Shown: one piece after another, positions 9,686 through 21,075 of the stretch
Layout: each line of letters opens with the position of its first letter
Numbering within the stretch: position 1 is the stretch's first letter
Assembly: GCA_030704615.1 (NCBI GenBank)
Contig: CM060733.1
Location: 56,236,001 to 56,296,000 of the forward strand
Origin: Takakia lepidozioides
Lineage: Eukaryota > Streptophyta > Takakiopsida > Takakiales > Takakiaceae
Direction of reading: 5' to 3'
Length of the DNA stretch: 60,000 nt
The notes under the pieces: model-generated
The model's database searches: none
Told to the model about the DNA's origin: nothing
What the model saw: only the letters and a program-made list of their open reading frames with translations
Program-made: the position numbers and the translations under genes

Positions 9686-11300
9686 TCATTTATTTTATAG
9701 TCCAAGATTTATTGTTTTGCTGGTAGGAGTAGTTGATCGTCATGAGGAGCTTGGTCAGCAATCAGTTGGAGATTGTTGAGGAATGCTCCTTATGAAGGAA
9801 AAAGCATCATGCATGAGCGCAGTGGTGGCTGTACTCGGTTATGAATGATCTGAGGTCCAACGTCTTTCGTGAATGTTGAAGTCATTAGCTTTAGCATCGC
9901 CTACATCATGTGCAACATACTTTCCATGATTTGTAGACTTCCTTGTTCGATAAACATCGACTCGAAGCGACGTTGTAGAAGCACTACGACTTGCAAAAAA
10001 AGAGAACTAATCACGTTCTTCTTTTAGATGCCTCTGCACAATCACGCACACTCATCCAGAAGTGGAAAGAAAATGCATTGTAGGCATCTTAGTTGAGGAT
10101 GTCTGTAAAGCATATTGCCACATCACAGTCCACACCAAGATGTCTTGCATATGAATATACAGATTTGGACTCTTCCAGTGATACAAATGTGGTTTGTATT
10201 TGGCTTGCAAAGTTGATAACAATGGTGTGCACAACTGCAATGTTTATTTTTTATTGAGGGACTGATTCCCTGTGCAGAATGGGGAGTTGCAAGGAAACGA
10301 GGAGGCCCAATGGGCTGGCCGGGATAGGGATGAGGAAATTTGCTACATCTATGTACACCTCAGGGTGTCTTTGGGGCGTAGTACAACAAGAAGAGAAACA
10401 AAGATTGTCTAGGCCAAAAACTGCAATCCTTAGAATAAAGAGAGAGGACGCATGACTCAGGGCTATAAACCCTGTCCCCAGTGTTGGTGGAACAAGAGGG
10501 GACATACGGGACCTTAGTGAGGGGCTTTATCTTCAATAGTTCCTTTCACCACCCTCTCAACGTACATCCTTTTTAACGGTGGATCTCAACAAGGCACCTT
10601 CCAGAAATATAATTTGCACTGGAAGTAAACGTATACTTGCAACTTTCAATGAAAGCTCTGCCAAATCTTTGGAGGTTGTGTAATGTCACAGTGAGTGATT
10701 GATTAAGCCTGTCGGTTCAATCTTTCCATTGGTCTGCAGCTGCACCAGAGCATGTATTTGCATGTAGAGAAGTTTTAACCACCTTCAATATGACTTACAC
10801 TGCTTCCATGAGCTCATGGACACCAGACCCCTCCAAGTTGTGCAAAACTTACACTGAACTCAAAGGTGCTGGCATTGCACCATAACGAGGTCCATGCACT
10901 TCAACACAAGTTCTGAAGACTACAAAACAACTTCAAATCAACCCTTGTGGTAGGAGATTGGTGTTAAGTACATTGCAACCTAACAAACATGCACTGTAAT
11001 CACAAAAAACCACAGGTGTATACAATCTACCTGAATATGTCGCTTTTATGATGATACACTGCGAGGGGGTAAATTCCCAAACATGGTATATATAATTAAA
11101 ACAGTAGCGTTCATGAATACTAAAACTTCATCACATTGACCACAACTACCCGACATCTTTCACAGAAGGCCCAGATTAGCTTACAACACATAAGCCCCGA
11201 GTAAAAGAATGATCCAACATACTAGTACCTTCTATGTTCTCTTTGTGATGCTCCCTGCATTTTTACAAGACATAAACACTGCTTACCTATCAAAGGTGGA
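9686..11300. other. Intergenic stretch, no gene recognised
   Basis: Several short ORFs occur on the minus strand (10240 to 10052, 10505 to 10251) with no recognisable domain. No transposon ends or RNA genes are seen. The last bases lead into the 3' end of the minus-strand PTAC7-like gene. Confidence 0.4.
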
Positions 11301-11301
11301 T

Positions 11302-12435
11302 CTAATCAATGGGTTCAATAAGATCATTTGAATCCTCAATATATGAATCCACCACCTGCTCTCCTGCGCCCTCATTGATTCGATCACTTATAACCTTCAG
11401 AATTGGTTTCCTCGTCAGGCTCTCATCCTTGTTATGCCTAAGATACTCATTGGCTTCCTCAGCAATTTCTAGTACAAGCCCAAACTTACTATTAGACTGC
11501 TCCAGTAAAATCTCAGCATCCACCAGGATCTGCTTGTTTGCCTCTAACCAAATTCGCTCTTGTGTTTCCAGGAAGGGAAACATCTGTTCGTTCTCCTCTA
11601 ATTCAGATCTCGCATATATATATATATATATATATAAGGAAACCTGACAGCCCACAATTTCGGTCCTTGAGCGGGGATTTTTTTTTTTTTTTTTTTTTCC
11701 CCTAAGAAACCTTGGAGCAACAGCCCACAATTCAGGCCCTTGAGGAGGGGGAAAGATTAACCCCCTTTCATTTATGGGCCATGAGACCGACAGGACGATC
11801 AACGCCCAGACATACCCTCACGAACAATCCCACACACGGGGGCAGGGTAGCGGGTTCGAACCCCGAACCACCAGAGCGACACACACACTGCACTTACCAG
11901 CTGAGCTATCAGCCGCTGTGTTTTTTTTTTAATCTCCAAACCTCCTCCATCTTGCATTGGAAATTAACACCAAAACATTATGCAATATCTTATCAATTTT
12001 CTCTTAGATTGTTTTTTTTGTGTTTTGTACATATTGAAGAACCTCCTTCCCTGATCACAACAAGAGAAGCAAATGTGCTATACAAATAAATTGGTTGTCA
12101 AAGTACCATTGAGTCTCACTCTCTCTCTCTCTCTCTCTCTTGTGTCACACACACACCGTACACTCATATTTAAAGAAGAAGGAAAGAAGACCCAACTATT
12201 CGAGGGAGGTTGTCAGGTCTAATATTCTACAGCATTCAAGGGCTCACATTTTCTCAAAACCCCAACACTTCCAGTGATGTCGTTTTATACTCACCGATTG
12301 CCGACCCCTTCTTTTGCTGCCAATTCCTCCTCCACTTTTACATTCGATCCTCATTAGACCTCCAGCTCCAAAGCAATTGGAGGAGAGTAGGACCCTTGAA
12401 CCAGTGCCTTTTGAAGCATGGGCAGGTGCCTCCAT
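11302..12435 (-). CDS. PTAC7-like plastid transcription-associated protein, at least two exons
   Basis: The last exon (11617 to 11302) codes SELEENEQMFPFLETQERIW, LVDAEILLEQSNSKFGLVLE, IAEEANEYLRHNKDE and KPILKVISDRINEG. From memory this parallels PTAC7 of land plants position by position: D-x-E-x-LL, F-x-x-V, A-x-EA-x-EY, N-x-DE, K-x-I-x-x-V-S-x-R-x-N and a final Y-x-E. PTAC7 is a small nuclear-encoded component associated with the plastid-encoded RNA polymerase. A candidate first exon (12435 to 12295, 47 codons, donor TCG/GTGAGT) codes MEAPAHASKGTGSRVLLSSN and ends KSGGGIGSKRRGRQS; it is Ser/Arg/Gly-rich with LMRIECKS, like a plastid transit peptide and cleavage site. The phases of these two exons do not match directly (0 against 2), so a middle exon is missing or unrecognised. 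A SINE and a TA repeat occupy the intron next to the last exon. Confidence 0.5.
11617..11677 (-). repeat. SINE-like 3' tail fragment with (TA)n
   Basis: On the minus strand this is a second copy of the tail of the adjacent SINE (CTCAAGGACCGAAATTGTGG and then GCTGTCAGGTTTCC), ending in a TA run instead of poly(A). The TA run abuts the PTAC7-like exon. Confidence 0.6.
11678..11916 (-). mobile_element. tRNA-derived SINE with A and B boxes and poly(A) tail
   Basis: On the minus strand the head reads GCGGCTGATAGCTCAGCTGG, with an A box TAGCTCAGCTGGTAAGTG (11909-11892) and a B box GGTTCGAACCC (11862-11852). The roughly 45-bp distance is right for an internal RNA polymerase III promoter. The head lacks acceptor-stem pairing at its 3' end, so it is not a functional tRNA. 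A tRNA-unrelated body of about 140 bp ends TTTCTTAGGGG plus a run of about 21 A (T-run at about 11678-11698 on plus). It lies in an intron of the PTAC7-like gene in the same orientation. Confidence 0.7.
12118..12155. repeat. (CT)n and (CA)n microsatellites
   Basis: A run of about 12 CT dinucleotides is followed by a short ACACAC run, in the presumed intron of the PTAC7-like gene. Confidence 0.85.
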
Positions 12436-12789
12436 CGCATTGTTGAAAGAAGGACAGCAGAGCTCCAATTCGCATAGATGCCATTGCTCGTCACCTACCC
12501 ACAAAAGAAAAGATGAGATCGAAAACTAAAACCCTGAGCCCTAATGCTTGACCTGTTACTACCGGTAACGGAAGCAAATCCAGACGGTCCAGATTGAACT
12601 GGCTTTCATCATAGTGCGGTCCACGAAACAAGCGTTCCTTTCCCTCTCTCAAGAACAGGTGAAGCTCTGCCTCAGCCGTAGGGGTTCTAAGCACGATGGT
12701 GGAGAACGATATTGTCTACCACTTCCACCTCCTATTCCTGCCATCCAAGCTACCCTAGCATATATCAACGCCTCTGTTTTTACAAATAA

Positions 12790-13140
12790 TTGGGACGTTA
12801 TGGCGCACGCGCGAGCTGACCGGTGGGCCCCGCGCACGGACTCCCGGCTCCCCCCACCCGGACCCCCGCCCCCGCTGCGCGCGGTCGCCCACCTGCTGCC
12901 GCGGCCCCACCAACCGCGCCCGCGGCAGCCCCGCCGCGCCCAGTCTGCTGCCCGTGAGTCCAGTTCCCCTCAGTCCACCAAACCGCCAGTTTGCCGGCCA
13001 GTCTGCTGTGCACGCCAGTCCGCTGTGCCAGTCCCCGCAAGTCCACCCAACAGTCCGTTGTGCCCGTCTGCTGCCCCCCAGTCTGCCAATCCGCGCTGGC
13101 CGAAGGATCAGGATCGTCCATTCTGATAAACCCATCCACG
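12790..13140 (+). repeat. GC-rich block passing into AGTCTGCTG-type repeats
   Basis: GC content rises sharply at 12795-12945, with many CpG and C-runs, and the sequence then becomes a series of CAGTCTGCTG, CAGTCCGCTG and CAGTCCACC variants at irregular 10-30 bp spacing. ORFs on both strands here are Pro/Ala/Arg-rich artefacts. It is the left edge of the 9-mer-bearing region that runs to about 21.2 kb. Confidence 0.6.
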
Positions 13141-13840
13141 CCATCCATGTTTAGGGCATGGAAGATCGTAACACCCTGCCACGAACTCGCCCACTTGTTC
13201 TTGTTGTCTCGTTCTTGCGGCTCTTTGTTGTCCAATGTTACGGAGGTGACTTTGCATGCATACAACTGTTCTTCTTGTTTATGGCGATTTTAATGACGAT
13301 GAAGGGTGTGCCTGAACATGAGAGGGCTGGCGGGGCTCTACAGCCACCATCGTGCATATGCTTCCACTATTTTCGCCTTCGTTTTGTGCTGACGTGCTTA
13401 TTTTTTAGGACGATATGTGGAAAAATTGCATGCGTTTACGGTTTGTGGTGTGTGTCCGAGTCCGAGCTCCTTCGTATGGATTAGGAAACCATTGGTAACA
13501 CAATAGCGGAAATCGCGGAAGCATATGCACGTGGGGGCGTGTATACATTGCAGAATTTATGTCCACCGATGAGACTGTTCAGGGGAGGACGTCTCTGCCA
13601 CCACATGTCTGGGAACTGTGGAGAGTGTGAACGGAAGAGGATCCAGTCCGAAGGTCCTCAAACATCCAGATGCACCTCCTGAAACATCACATCTCAACCA
13701 CTACCGTCTCCTTGAAAACTGGACAATGGGAAAGGAGACGTAGCCTGAGAGATGTGGATTCACGTTGCTTGTGGATGTTCGAGGTCCTTACGACTGTAAA
13801 TGCGCGTGGATCAACAGGCTCTTCGATTGCGTCTTTGTCA
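13141..13840. other. Spacer in the left arm of the 9-mer region
   Basis: No gene or clear repeat is recognised. It separates the GC-rich 9-mer block from the larger repeat units upstream of the zinc-finger gene. Confidence 0.35.
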
Positions 13841-14960
13841 GTACTTTCTCTAAGCAGTGTGTTGTGTCGTGAGTATGGGCATATGCAAGTCTGCTGGACG
13901 GATGAAATGCAACCACGACATGACGACGACGCCAAGCGTGGTTCTGATGGGATATCAGTCTGGTCTGCTGGACTGTTGGTCTGTAAGGATACAAGTCTGG
14001 TGTGGCGCGAGTCTGTTCTTCACTGGACTACTGGGCCGTCACTGCCTACCAAATTCCGAAGTGTCTTCTCTCGTCTTATCCCCGAAGTATCTTCTATCGT
14101 CAGTCTGTTGAACCGTTGGTCAGCTGGAAGTCCGTCGATATGAGTCCGTTTAACTACTACCTTTTAATTATCCGCATTGCCGTGAGTCTACTGAGCCGTC
14201 GAACTGCTGGTTTGTCCATCTCTTCTGATATCAGTCAGCTGGACTGTCACAAAGTCAGTCTACTGTGGCGCAAGTCTGTTTGCGCTGGGTCTGTTGAGCC
14301 GTCATTATTATCACATCACGTGTAAGTCTGCTGGACCTATTAATGCAACGACGGCGGAAAGGGGCGCCAGTGATCTCGCGCCGCGTCCGAACTCGGACAG
14401 AAAGTGCGGTTTACGGTTTACTCCCTTATCACCCGGCCGCCTAGGGGATACTTTGTCTTTTGGGATATTAGTCTGTTAGAAATCAGTCTGTTGTCACGCA
14501 AATTACTCTACGCTAGTCTCTTCGTCAGTCTGTTGAACCTTCCGTCTGCTGGACTATCCGTGCAGTGGCATACGAGTCTGTTGTTGCGCAAGTTTGTTTG
14601 CAGTGGGTGTGTTCGGCCGTTATGTCATTAGGTTTAAGTCTGCTAGACGTAATAAATGCAGCGACGGCGGTAAGGAGGCCCAGTCACGTCGCGGCACGTC
14701 ATCAGACTCCGCATCAAACTCCGCACTCGCCTTAGTCTCTTCGTCAGTCTGTCCTTGCGGTGGCATATGAGTCTGTTGTCGAGGGTACTGGTTCTGCTCG
14801 GCCGTCTTTGTCATCAGGAGTAAGTCTGCTGGACTTAATGAATGCGACGACGGCAGACTGACGATAGTCCCACTCATCCCGTCTGCTGGACTGTCCGTGC
14901 AGTGGCATACCGCCAGCACGTGTGAGGGGTTTGCAACTATTTAATGCGATGGCGGCCAAA
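13840..14960 (+). repeat. Array of degenerate units upstream of the zinc-finger gene
   Basis: A landmark AAGTCTGCTGGAC, followed within about 10 bp by an AATGCAACGACGGCGG-like string, recurs near 13889, 14327, 14637 and 14826; a further GCGATGGCGGCC variant follows near 14946. Units also share GTCTGTTG, a GTCACGTCG variant and TGGCATA/CGAGTCTG. Spacing is irregular. The array ends about 340 bp before the ATG at 15301, so it probably includes the promoter region or left arm of the mobile element. Confidence 0.65.
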
Positions 14961-15300
14961 AAGGGGCGCAAGTGAAATCTCGCCACGTCACTCCGCACAT
15001 GCAGGGTTATACCTTTTCTCCACTTCCCGCTGGACTTCTTTCGTACTGTTTCGTTTAGGGCCCGTTCACCTCCCATTTGTGCGAGCCCGCTTTCCTTTAT
15101 TCGTGTTAGCTTTTCGAGGCGCGGACAGTCGCGTGACCACCGAATCGTCGCAACAACCGTCGCCTGTTGCCCGGTGAGCTTTCCTCTTTGTGCTTTGTGC
15201 TTTGGTTTCTTTCCATTCTCTTTTCCGCTCTTCTCTGCTTTCTTATTCTTAGTCTGTCTGTCGCTCATTGCCGCTGCATCTCTTGTCTGATTCTGCAGCC

Positions 15301-18300
15301 ATGGAGGATGCTTGTGCAAAGGGTGGAGCAGACGGGTTGCATTTCATGCACAAGTCCAAGCTAAAGGAGCGAAGGTACTGGTACTCACCTGAGGAGTATG
15401 ATGCAAAAATAGTCGAAGCATTCTTAGACCTCCGCGCAATCAAGCCTGCAGACTCCAACTGGCAGAAGGATAAGCTCCACTGTCCCTTCTGTAGTGAAAT
15501 TATCAAGGACAAAGTGCAGCTAAACCGCCATTGTGTTGACACGGGTTGCAAAAACAAGTGCTATATCCCACCTGGCTTCAAGCCGTGGCCAGTTCAAAGT
15601 TCAATGAGGATGGTGAATGCGGCCACCGCCAGACTCCGTGGCGCAAACCCAAAGGCCCGCACTTTGGCGGAGGTGCGCGCACGGTATGGGGTGGGTTCGG
15701 ATGTTTCAATGCAAGATGTGCATGACCTGACATCGCCATCGCCTGTGGCTCCCAGAAAAAGGAAACTTAGTGATGGGGCCCAGAAGAAGGAAAGAGAAAA
15801 GGCTGTAAGGTCTGCTCGGGAGGCGAGGGCAAAATCTCAACAGCAAACTCGTCCCCAAGGCAGTCGGGAAGTGTCACGGGCTGTGCCAGGGAGACGGTCT
15901 ATGCAGCAGACGCAAACCATCAGTACTTCAAGTGAGAGCCAGTCTGCTGAGCCGTCTGTAGACATCATTCGGAATGATGAATTCGCAGGTCTGGGAGGTG
16001 TCTTATCTCCCGTCGACATTGTCTTGCCTGACCAGTCGAGGGTTCACGTGGATGAAGTCCAGTCGAAAGAGACTACCAGTGGAGTCTGTCTTGGCACATT
16101 GCGCCTCATATCATTTGGGCTTCTCCCATCGGTGTGACCACCAGTAGACGATCCAGACTTCTTCCGTTTTTTCTACAGTTTCGCCCAGTCCGGACAGCTC
16201 AGCAAAACCATCCGAGCAACGGAGGAAAATTGGTTGAGCTCCCTTGAAGATGAGGAGGACGTATGTGTCGACGACGACAACGAGGTAATGCCCAGTCTGT
16301 CCCCACAGTTGGTAGTCTGTTGCGTCAGTCTGCTGCGTCCCCTCTTGCAGTCCACTGTGCTCAGGTGTCTCTTGTCATAGAGTCTGCTGGTTCAGTCTAC
16401 TATACGTGCGCAGGTGTCTTTTGTCGTTGAGTCTATTGGAGTCCGCTGGTTCCTTTGTTCTGTGCCACGATGCTTGTGAGTCTGCTCATGAGTCCACTGG
16501 AGTCCACTGGAGTCCACTGGTCTGTGCCACGATGCTCGTGAGTCTGCTCGTGAGTCTACCTGCTCGGTCTGTTGCGTCAGTCTGCTTGTGGACTTGCTCG
16601 TCAGTCCCTGGAGTCTACTGGTTCCTTTGTTCTGTGCCACGATGCTGGTGAGTCTGCTCGTGAGTCTGCTGCTAGTGAGTCCGATGCTGATTTTTTGGGT
16701 TTTCTGTCATATACCAGGATGAACGAGCCAATATTCGGGAGGCCTTGTGTGCTTGGCGGACAGTGAGCTCCGACCCTCATTTAGCAGTGAATGCGGTGCG
16801 CCGGGAAGTCGAGCGGGTGCGGGAGTACATCTTGTTAAGTACCCTGGCTCAGCAGACGCCATAGCAGCACTAGACTCTACAGACAAAGCACGCGCCAACT
16901 CCCTGGTCAACACCATACTCACTGCAGACTCGGTGGACACAGACCTCACCCAATCTGGTATCCAGCAGACTCGCCCAGCAGACTCTTTCTTAGCAGACTT
17001 TTTCCTAGCAGACTCTTTCCCAGCAGACCCACAGTCAGCACAGTCTTGTCCAGCACACTCCCATGTACCAGACTCTCGTCCAGCATACTCCCATCCAGCA
17101 GACTGCCACCCAGAAGATGCCCATCCACCACATTGCTGTCCAGCGGACTCCCAGCCAGCAGACTCTCATTGTCACGACCACCATGGGACTTTTTGGAGTT
17201 TGGCGCTCGCCATTGCCGCTCATTGATCCCGAAGCTGTGGACCTGACACTTGCTCGTCTGAGGGTGGGGGAAGTCAATGCCAATGTGGATTGGTATAATG
17301 AGCTCCATCGCATTGTCACGGACGGCCGGTGGCCTTTTGTTCCCTTTCATTATTCCATGGAATTTACTATGGCAGAAGCGAATGAAGTCCTCGAAAGCGC
17401 ACATTCTGTTGCCCTGGCAGCCACGAAGGTCCAAAATGCCCCGCCACTGCTTGTCCAATTAATCCTCATGGATGACCCACGGCCTCAGGAACTCAGACAT
17501 ATGCCCATGGCACATCCTACTTTTGGGGTGCGGGGAAATCACTTGCTTGGAATTACTGAAGAGTACTTTGATAGCATTGCTAATTCTTTCCTTCACCATC
17601 GATGGATGCAGTTCGGCAATTTCCGTTCATACAGTAAATTGGTAAAGGACCTGCAAAGTTTGAGGAAGTATTTGTTTCATTCAGATTCGGATGAGGGTAA
17701 GAAGAGTGTTGTGGATGAGGCGTTGCAATGGTTTGTTGCGGTAATGGAGCGGGCAGTGTTCAATATTGTGTTGAATAGACCGGATGTCTTCAAAGTCCTT
17801 TGGTGCGGCTCACCATTTGAAAACCGCATGCCAGCGATTCGCCATCTCGATGGAGCATGCTTGGGACGCCAAATCCAAGATATTGGTCTCATTGGCAACC
17901 TCCTAGAAGGTAATGTCGACTTCTTCTGGACCGTTGTGAAGTTCATGGTCTTTGCTTCCACCATCCTGTCAGACTCACTTTGTCCAACTCATTTGTTTCA
18001 AGAATGTCCGATTTAGACGAGCACGTGCAGTGTGCTTTCGATTCCCTTGCCAGAGGTGCACGAGATGTTGTGCTGGCGTTACAGGGACTCCATGACACCG
18101 TTCAGCAGACTGCTGACGACACCATTGCTCAGCAAACTGACCCACTACAATAAAAAGAGCGTGGACAGACTGTCAACACTATCCCAGCCACTGTTCAGGA
18201 AAGTGGGCGCACTACAGGCCACACCGAGGACGAGGAGACTCATGAGCAGACCGGCGAGCAGACTGAAGGACTGCCTCTGCACCAGACCGTGCAGCATACC

Positions 18301-18890
18301 GATGACGTCGTTGTCAAGCAGACGTCCAGCATACCAATGAGCAGATCAGGCTGCAGACGGATGACCTGGCTGTGCACCAGCAGACTGTGCAGCATACCAT
18401 TGAGCAGACCGTCCAGCAGACTGAAAGCAGTCACCACAATGACAGTGCCCTGCAGACTGTCCAGCAGATTCACGACCACACTGACTCGGAGGACCCAACT
18501 ATACTTCCTGTCCACCAGTCCGGATCCTGGCTCGTTGAACAGAGTCAGCTGCACTGGCCTCAACGGGACCCTGTCTCTGAATTTCTGCGGAGTTCTATCA
18601 GTGCATTGACGGAGTTTTCTTTTCCCGCCGGACCATCTTCACATATTGGCGCATCGTTTGAGGATATAAGTCGGGCACCTGTAAACCATTCTTCTCCAGT
18701 GGCCCATGGCCTGCCATCTATTTCCATTCAACTCAGCCCGGTTTTGGTTCGTTCGCTTGCAAAAGCTCTAAATGATTCTTACATGACCGACCGCAATATG
18801 GGAACTCAACCCCGTATCATTGACCTTACTGAAGAACTAGACGATGTAGTTGCCGCGGATAATTTAGATGTCGGCGGTAGTCAAGCTTTT
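15301..18890 (+). CDS. Mobile-element-borne zinc-finger protein with QQT repeats, multi-exon, probably degraded
   Basis: Exon 1 starts at 15301 in good context (GCCATGG) and runs to about 16110. It codes a YWYSPEEYDAKIVEAFLDLR helix, then a Cys/His cluster (CPFCSEIIKDKVQLNRHC, CKNKC) like the BED or C2HC fingers of transposon proteins, then a basic KR-rich tail. Further open segments with usable borders are about 16178-16281 (SLEDEEDVCVDDDNE, donor GAG/GTAATG), 16722 to about 16848 (DERANIREALCAWRTV, acceptor CAG), 17186-18016 (YNELHRIVTDGRWPF onward, no family recognised), then about 18006-18890, where CAGCAGACT is read as Gln-Gln-Thr (VQQTADDTIAQQTD, HQQTVQHT, VQQTESS). One in-frame TAA near 18150 interrupts the last part. 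Its 3' end meets the transposase gene tail to tail. I recognise no enzyme; it is likely the accessory gene of the element. Confidence 0.45.
16300..16720 (+). repeat. AGTCTGCTG cluster in an intron of the zinc-finger gene
   Basis: Between the donor at about 16281 and the acceptor at 16721 the sequence is mostly AGTCTGCTG, AGTCTGCTC, AGTCCACTGG and AGTCTACTGG variants, with a near-duplicate of about 140-180 bp containing GGTTCCTTTGTTCTGTGCCA followed by CGATGCT at about 16448 and 16620. All are in the AGTCTGCTG orientation on plus. Confidence 0.75.
16955..17180 (+). repeat. 15-bp repeats of CAGCAGACTC type
   Basis: About 13 units of the form CCAGCAGACTCNNNN, 15 bp apart, run from 16960 to 17170 (variants TAGCAGACT, CAGCACACT, CAGCATACT, CAGCGGACT). 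In one frame they would code ADS(F/H)xxADS-type pentapeptides, but flanking exon evidence suggests this is intronic. The motif strand here is opposite to that at 12.9-16.7 kb. Confidence 0.75.
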
Positions 18891-20229
18891 TTTGCATCAG
18901 TGTGCTGCAGGTGTTGGGGCACCAACCCTCTTCCCTATTTTGCATAAGACCCTGGGTCGCGTTTTCCATGCCTCAACGAAATCCCATTTCCTTTTCAGCG
19001 ACATATTGTTGTTGTCATTTACAGGACGGAAGCTCTTTGTTGCCGCAGGGTGCAACATTCCTGCAACACTCTTGGCGAGAATATCAACAAGCTGCCCCCT
19101 ACAGATACGAAGAGAAGACAACACATGTTTCTGCAGGTATTTGTCGTCCCCAACAATGCGAAATATGTCTGCAAATTCTTCATCCATGGAGGATGGTACG
19201 AGGACAGGCTCCGCATCATAGGGGAAGTCATCTATGGAAGGGCCCTCTGTTGCATTTCCCAAACCCTCTTCGTCGCCGACACTTGCATGAACCCTAAACA
19301 CATTATGCAATCCTCCATGAATGGTTCCCAGCGTCGTGCCACAAGCGCGCACTATGAGTCCATCCTGCAAGTGTGGATGAAGCTACTTCAGGACTCGGAC
19401 TTGATGCTTGCACAAATTGCCCTTCATTGCCCATGGGCAAGTGCAAGAAGCCCATTTGCATCCGGGGTTGTAAACAATGTAAATTGTGTTTGGGTGATTG
19501 GTGCTTTAGAACATAGGCTGGTTGCCCAGGATGGAACTGAAGAGTGACATTGCAAGCTGGGATATCGCGTGTCGCAAGCACAGAACTGGACATGTACTTC
19601 TCCTGTTTGTCATTCCTTATGAATCCGTGCGTCTTCAGGTGAATTGCATACCTGTAGTGTGTTAGCAACGGCCTGTGAGTTCCCATATGAGCCAATCCAC
19701 TCTACGCCCAGTCATTTTTCCTTTCCCCATCCTTAGTCTTGCCTTCAAGTTTCCATGGTATGCCTCAATGCTAGCATTGGTGTCTTGACTGGCATGCGGA
19801 ACATGGCGAGCTGTTGTACACCACATTGTTATTTTAGGACACCATTCCTTATCGATGTAGTCCAGAAATTCATGCCCATTCGGATATTTCTTTCTCATGC
19901 GTTGGAGCATTGTTGCTACCCATGCAAGACCTTCTTTGGGATTGATTGGTCCACCTCTACAGTACATGAGGTCTCCCATATCTTTCAGCAAGTTTGCGGT
20001 AGTGATAGGATCTTTGGTTTTCGCGCATGATTGCTTCATCCATGCCCGCCGGACATGCCAAAGGCAAAGAAAAATGAGCACTCCTCGAAAAACAGCCCTG
20101 CAAAGTACACATGCCCACATGAGAGACTTCAAAGAGGACTTCGTCGGTGGACTTGGGCACTAACCCAGTAAACTGTCTAGTTGACTGGTCTGCCCGTCTG
20201 TTCCAAACGGATTCAGGCAGCAAACTCGC

Positions 20230-21075
20230 CCACTCTGACCTGCCATGAGTGTTGCCCTCACGACACCGGACTCGCCTGCGAGCGGACTTGCTCGACCAGA
20301 CTGAGGTCGCAGCAGACTCGCGCACGTGTGTCTTGCAGCGGACTGCTTGCGAACAGTCCCCTCCGGCAGACTCGCCTGCGAGCGGACTTGCTCGACCAGA
20401 TTGAGGTCGCAGCAGACTCGCGCACGTGTGTCTTGCAGCGGACTGCTTGCGAACAGTCCCCTCCGACGGACTCACCTGCGAGCGGATTTGCTCGACCAGA
20501 CTCAGGTTGCAGCAGACTCGCAAACGTGTGTCTTCAGCAGACTGCTTGCGAACAATCCCCTCCGGCGGACTTGCTCGACCAGAGTGAGGTTGCAGCAGAC
20601 TCGCGCACGTGTGTCTTGCAGCGGACTGCTTGCGAACAGTCCCCTCCGGCGGACCCGCCTGCCAGCGGACTTGCTCGACCAGACTGAGGTCGCAGCAGAC
20701 TCGCGCACGTGTGTCTTGCAGCGGACTGCTTGCGAACAGTCCCCTCCGGCGGACCCGCCTGCCAGCGGACTTGCTCGACCAGACTGAGGTCACAGCAGAC
20801 TCGCGCACGTGTGTCTTGCAGCGGACTGCTTGCAAACAGTCCCCTCCGACGGACCCGCCTACGAGCGGACTTGCTCGACCAGACTGAGGTCGCAGCAGAC
20901 TCGCGCACGTGTGTCTTGTAGCGGACTACTTGCGAACAGTCCCCTCCGGCGGACCTGCCTGCCAGCGGACTTGCTGGACCAGACTGAGGTCGCAGCAGAC
21001 TGGCGCACATGAGTCTTGCAGCGGACTGCTTACGAACAGTCCCCTCCGGCGGACTGGCCTGCCAGCGGACTTGCC
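20230..21075 (-). repeat. 100-bp satellite, about 8 copies, inside a transposase intron
   Basis: The landmark AGCAGACTCGCGCACGTGTG recurs at 20311, 20411, 20511, 20594, 20694, 20794, 20894 and 20994. The period is exactly 100 bp except for one 83-bp unit. Each unit contains GCAGCGGACTGCTTGCGAAC, AGTCCCCTCCGGCGGAC and GCGGACTTGCTCGACCAGAC. The edge copies are diverged. Every open frame through it, on either strand, is an artefact of a stop-free repeat. It lies wholly inside the intron between the second catalytic Asp and the C-x2-H exon. Confidence 0.92.

Noticed and set aside
11840-11916. A functional tRNA gene on minus
   Set aside because: A and B boxes are present, but the acceptor stem does not pair and a SINE body with poly(A) follows.
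12614-13126. Pro/Arg-rich proteins in the GC-rich block, on both strands
   Set aside because: Composition follows local GC content and the 9-mer repeats; no splice or domain support.
13670-14631. Several plus-strand ORFs upstream of the zinc-finger gene
   Set aside because: They run through degenerate 9-mer-containing repeat units in all frames.
20230-21075. CRISPR-like regular repeat array
   Set aside because: There are no unique spacers; the whole 100-bp unit repeats, and the context is a eukaryotic intron.
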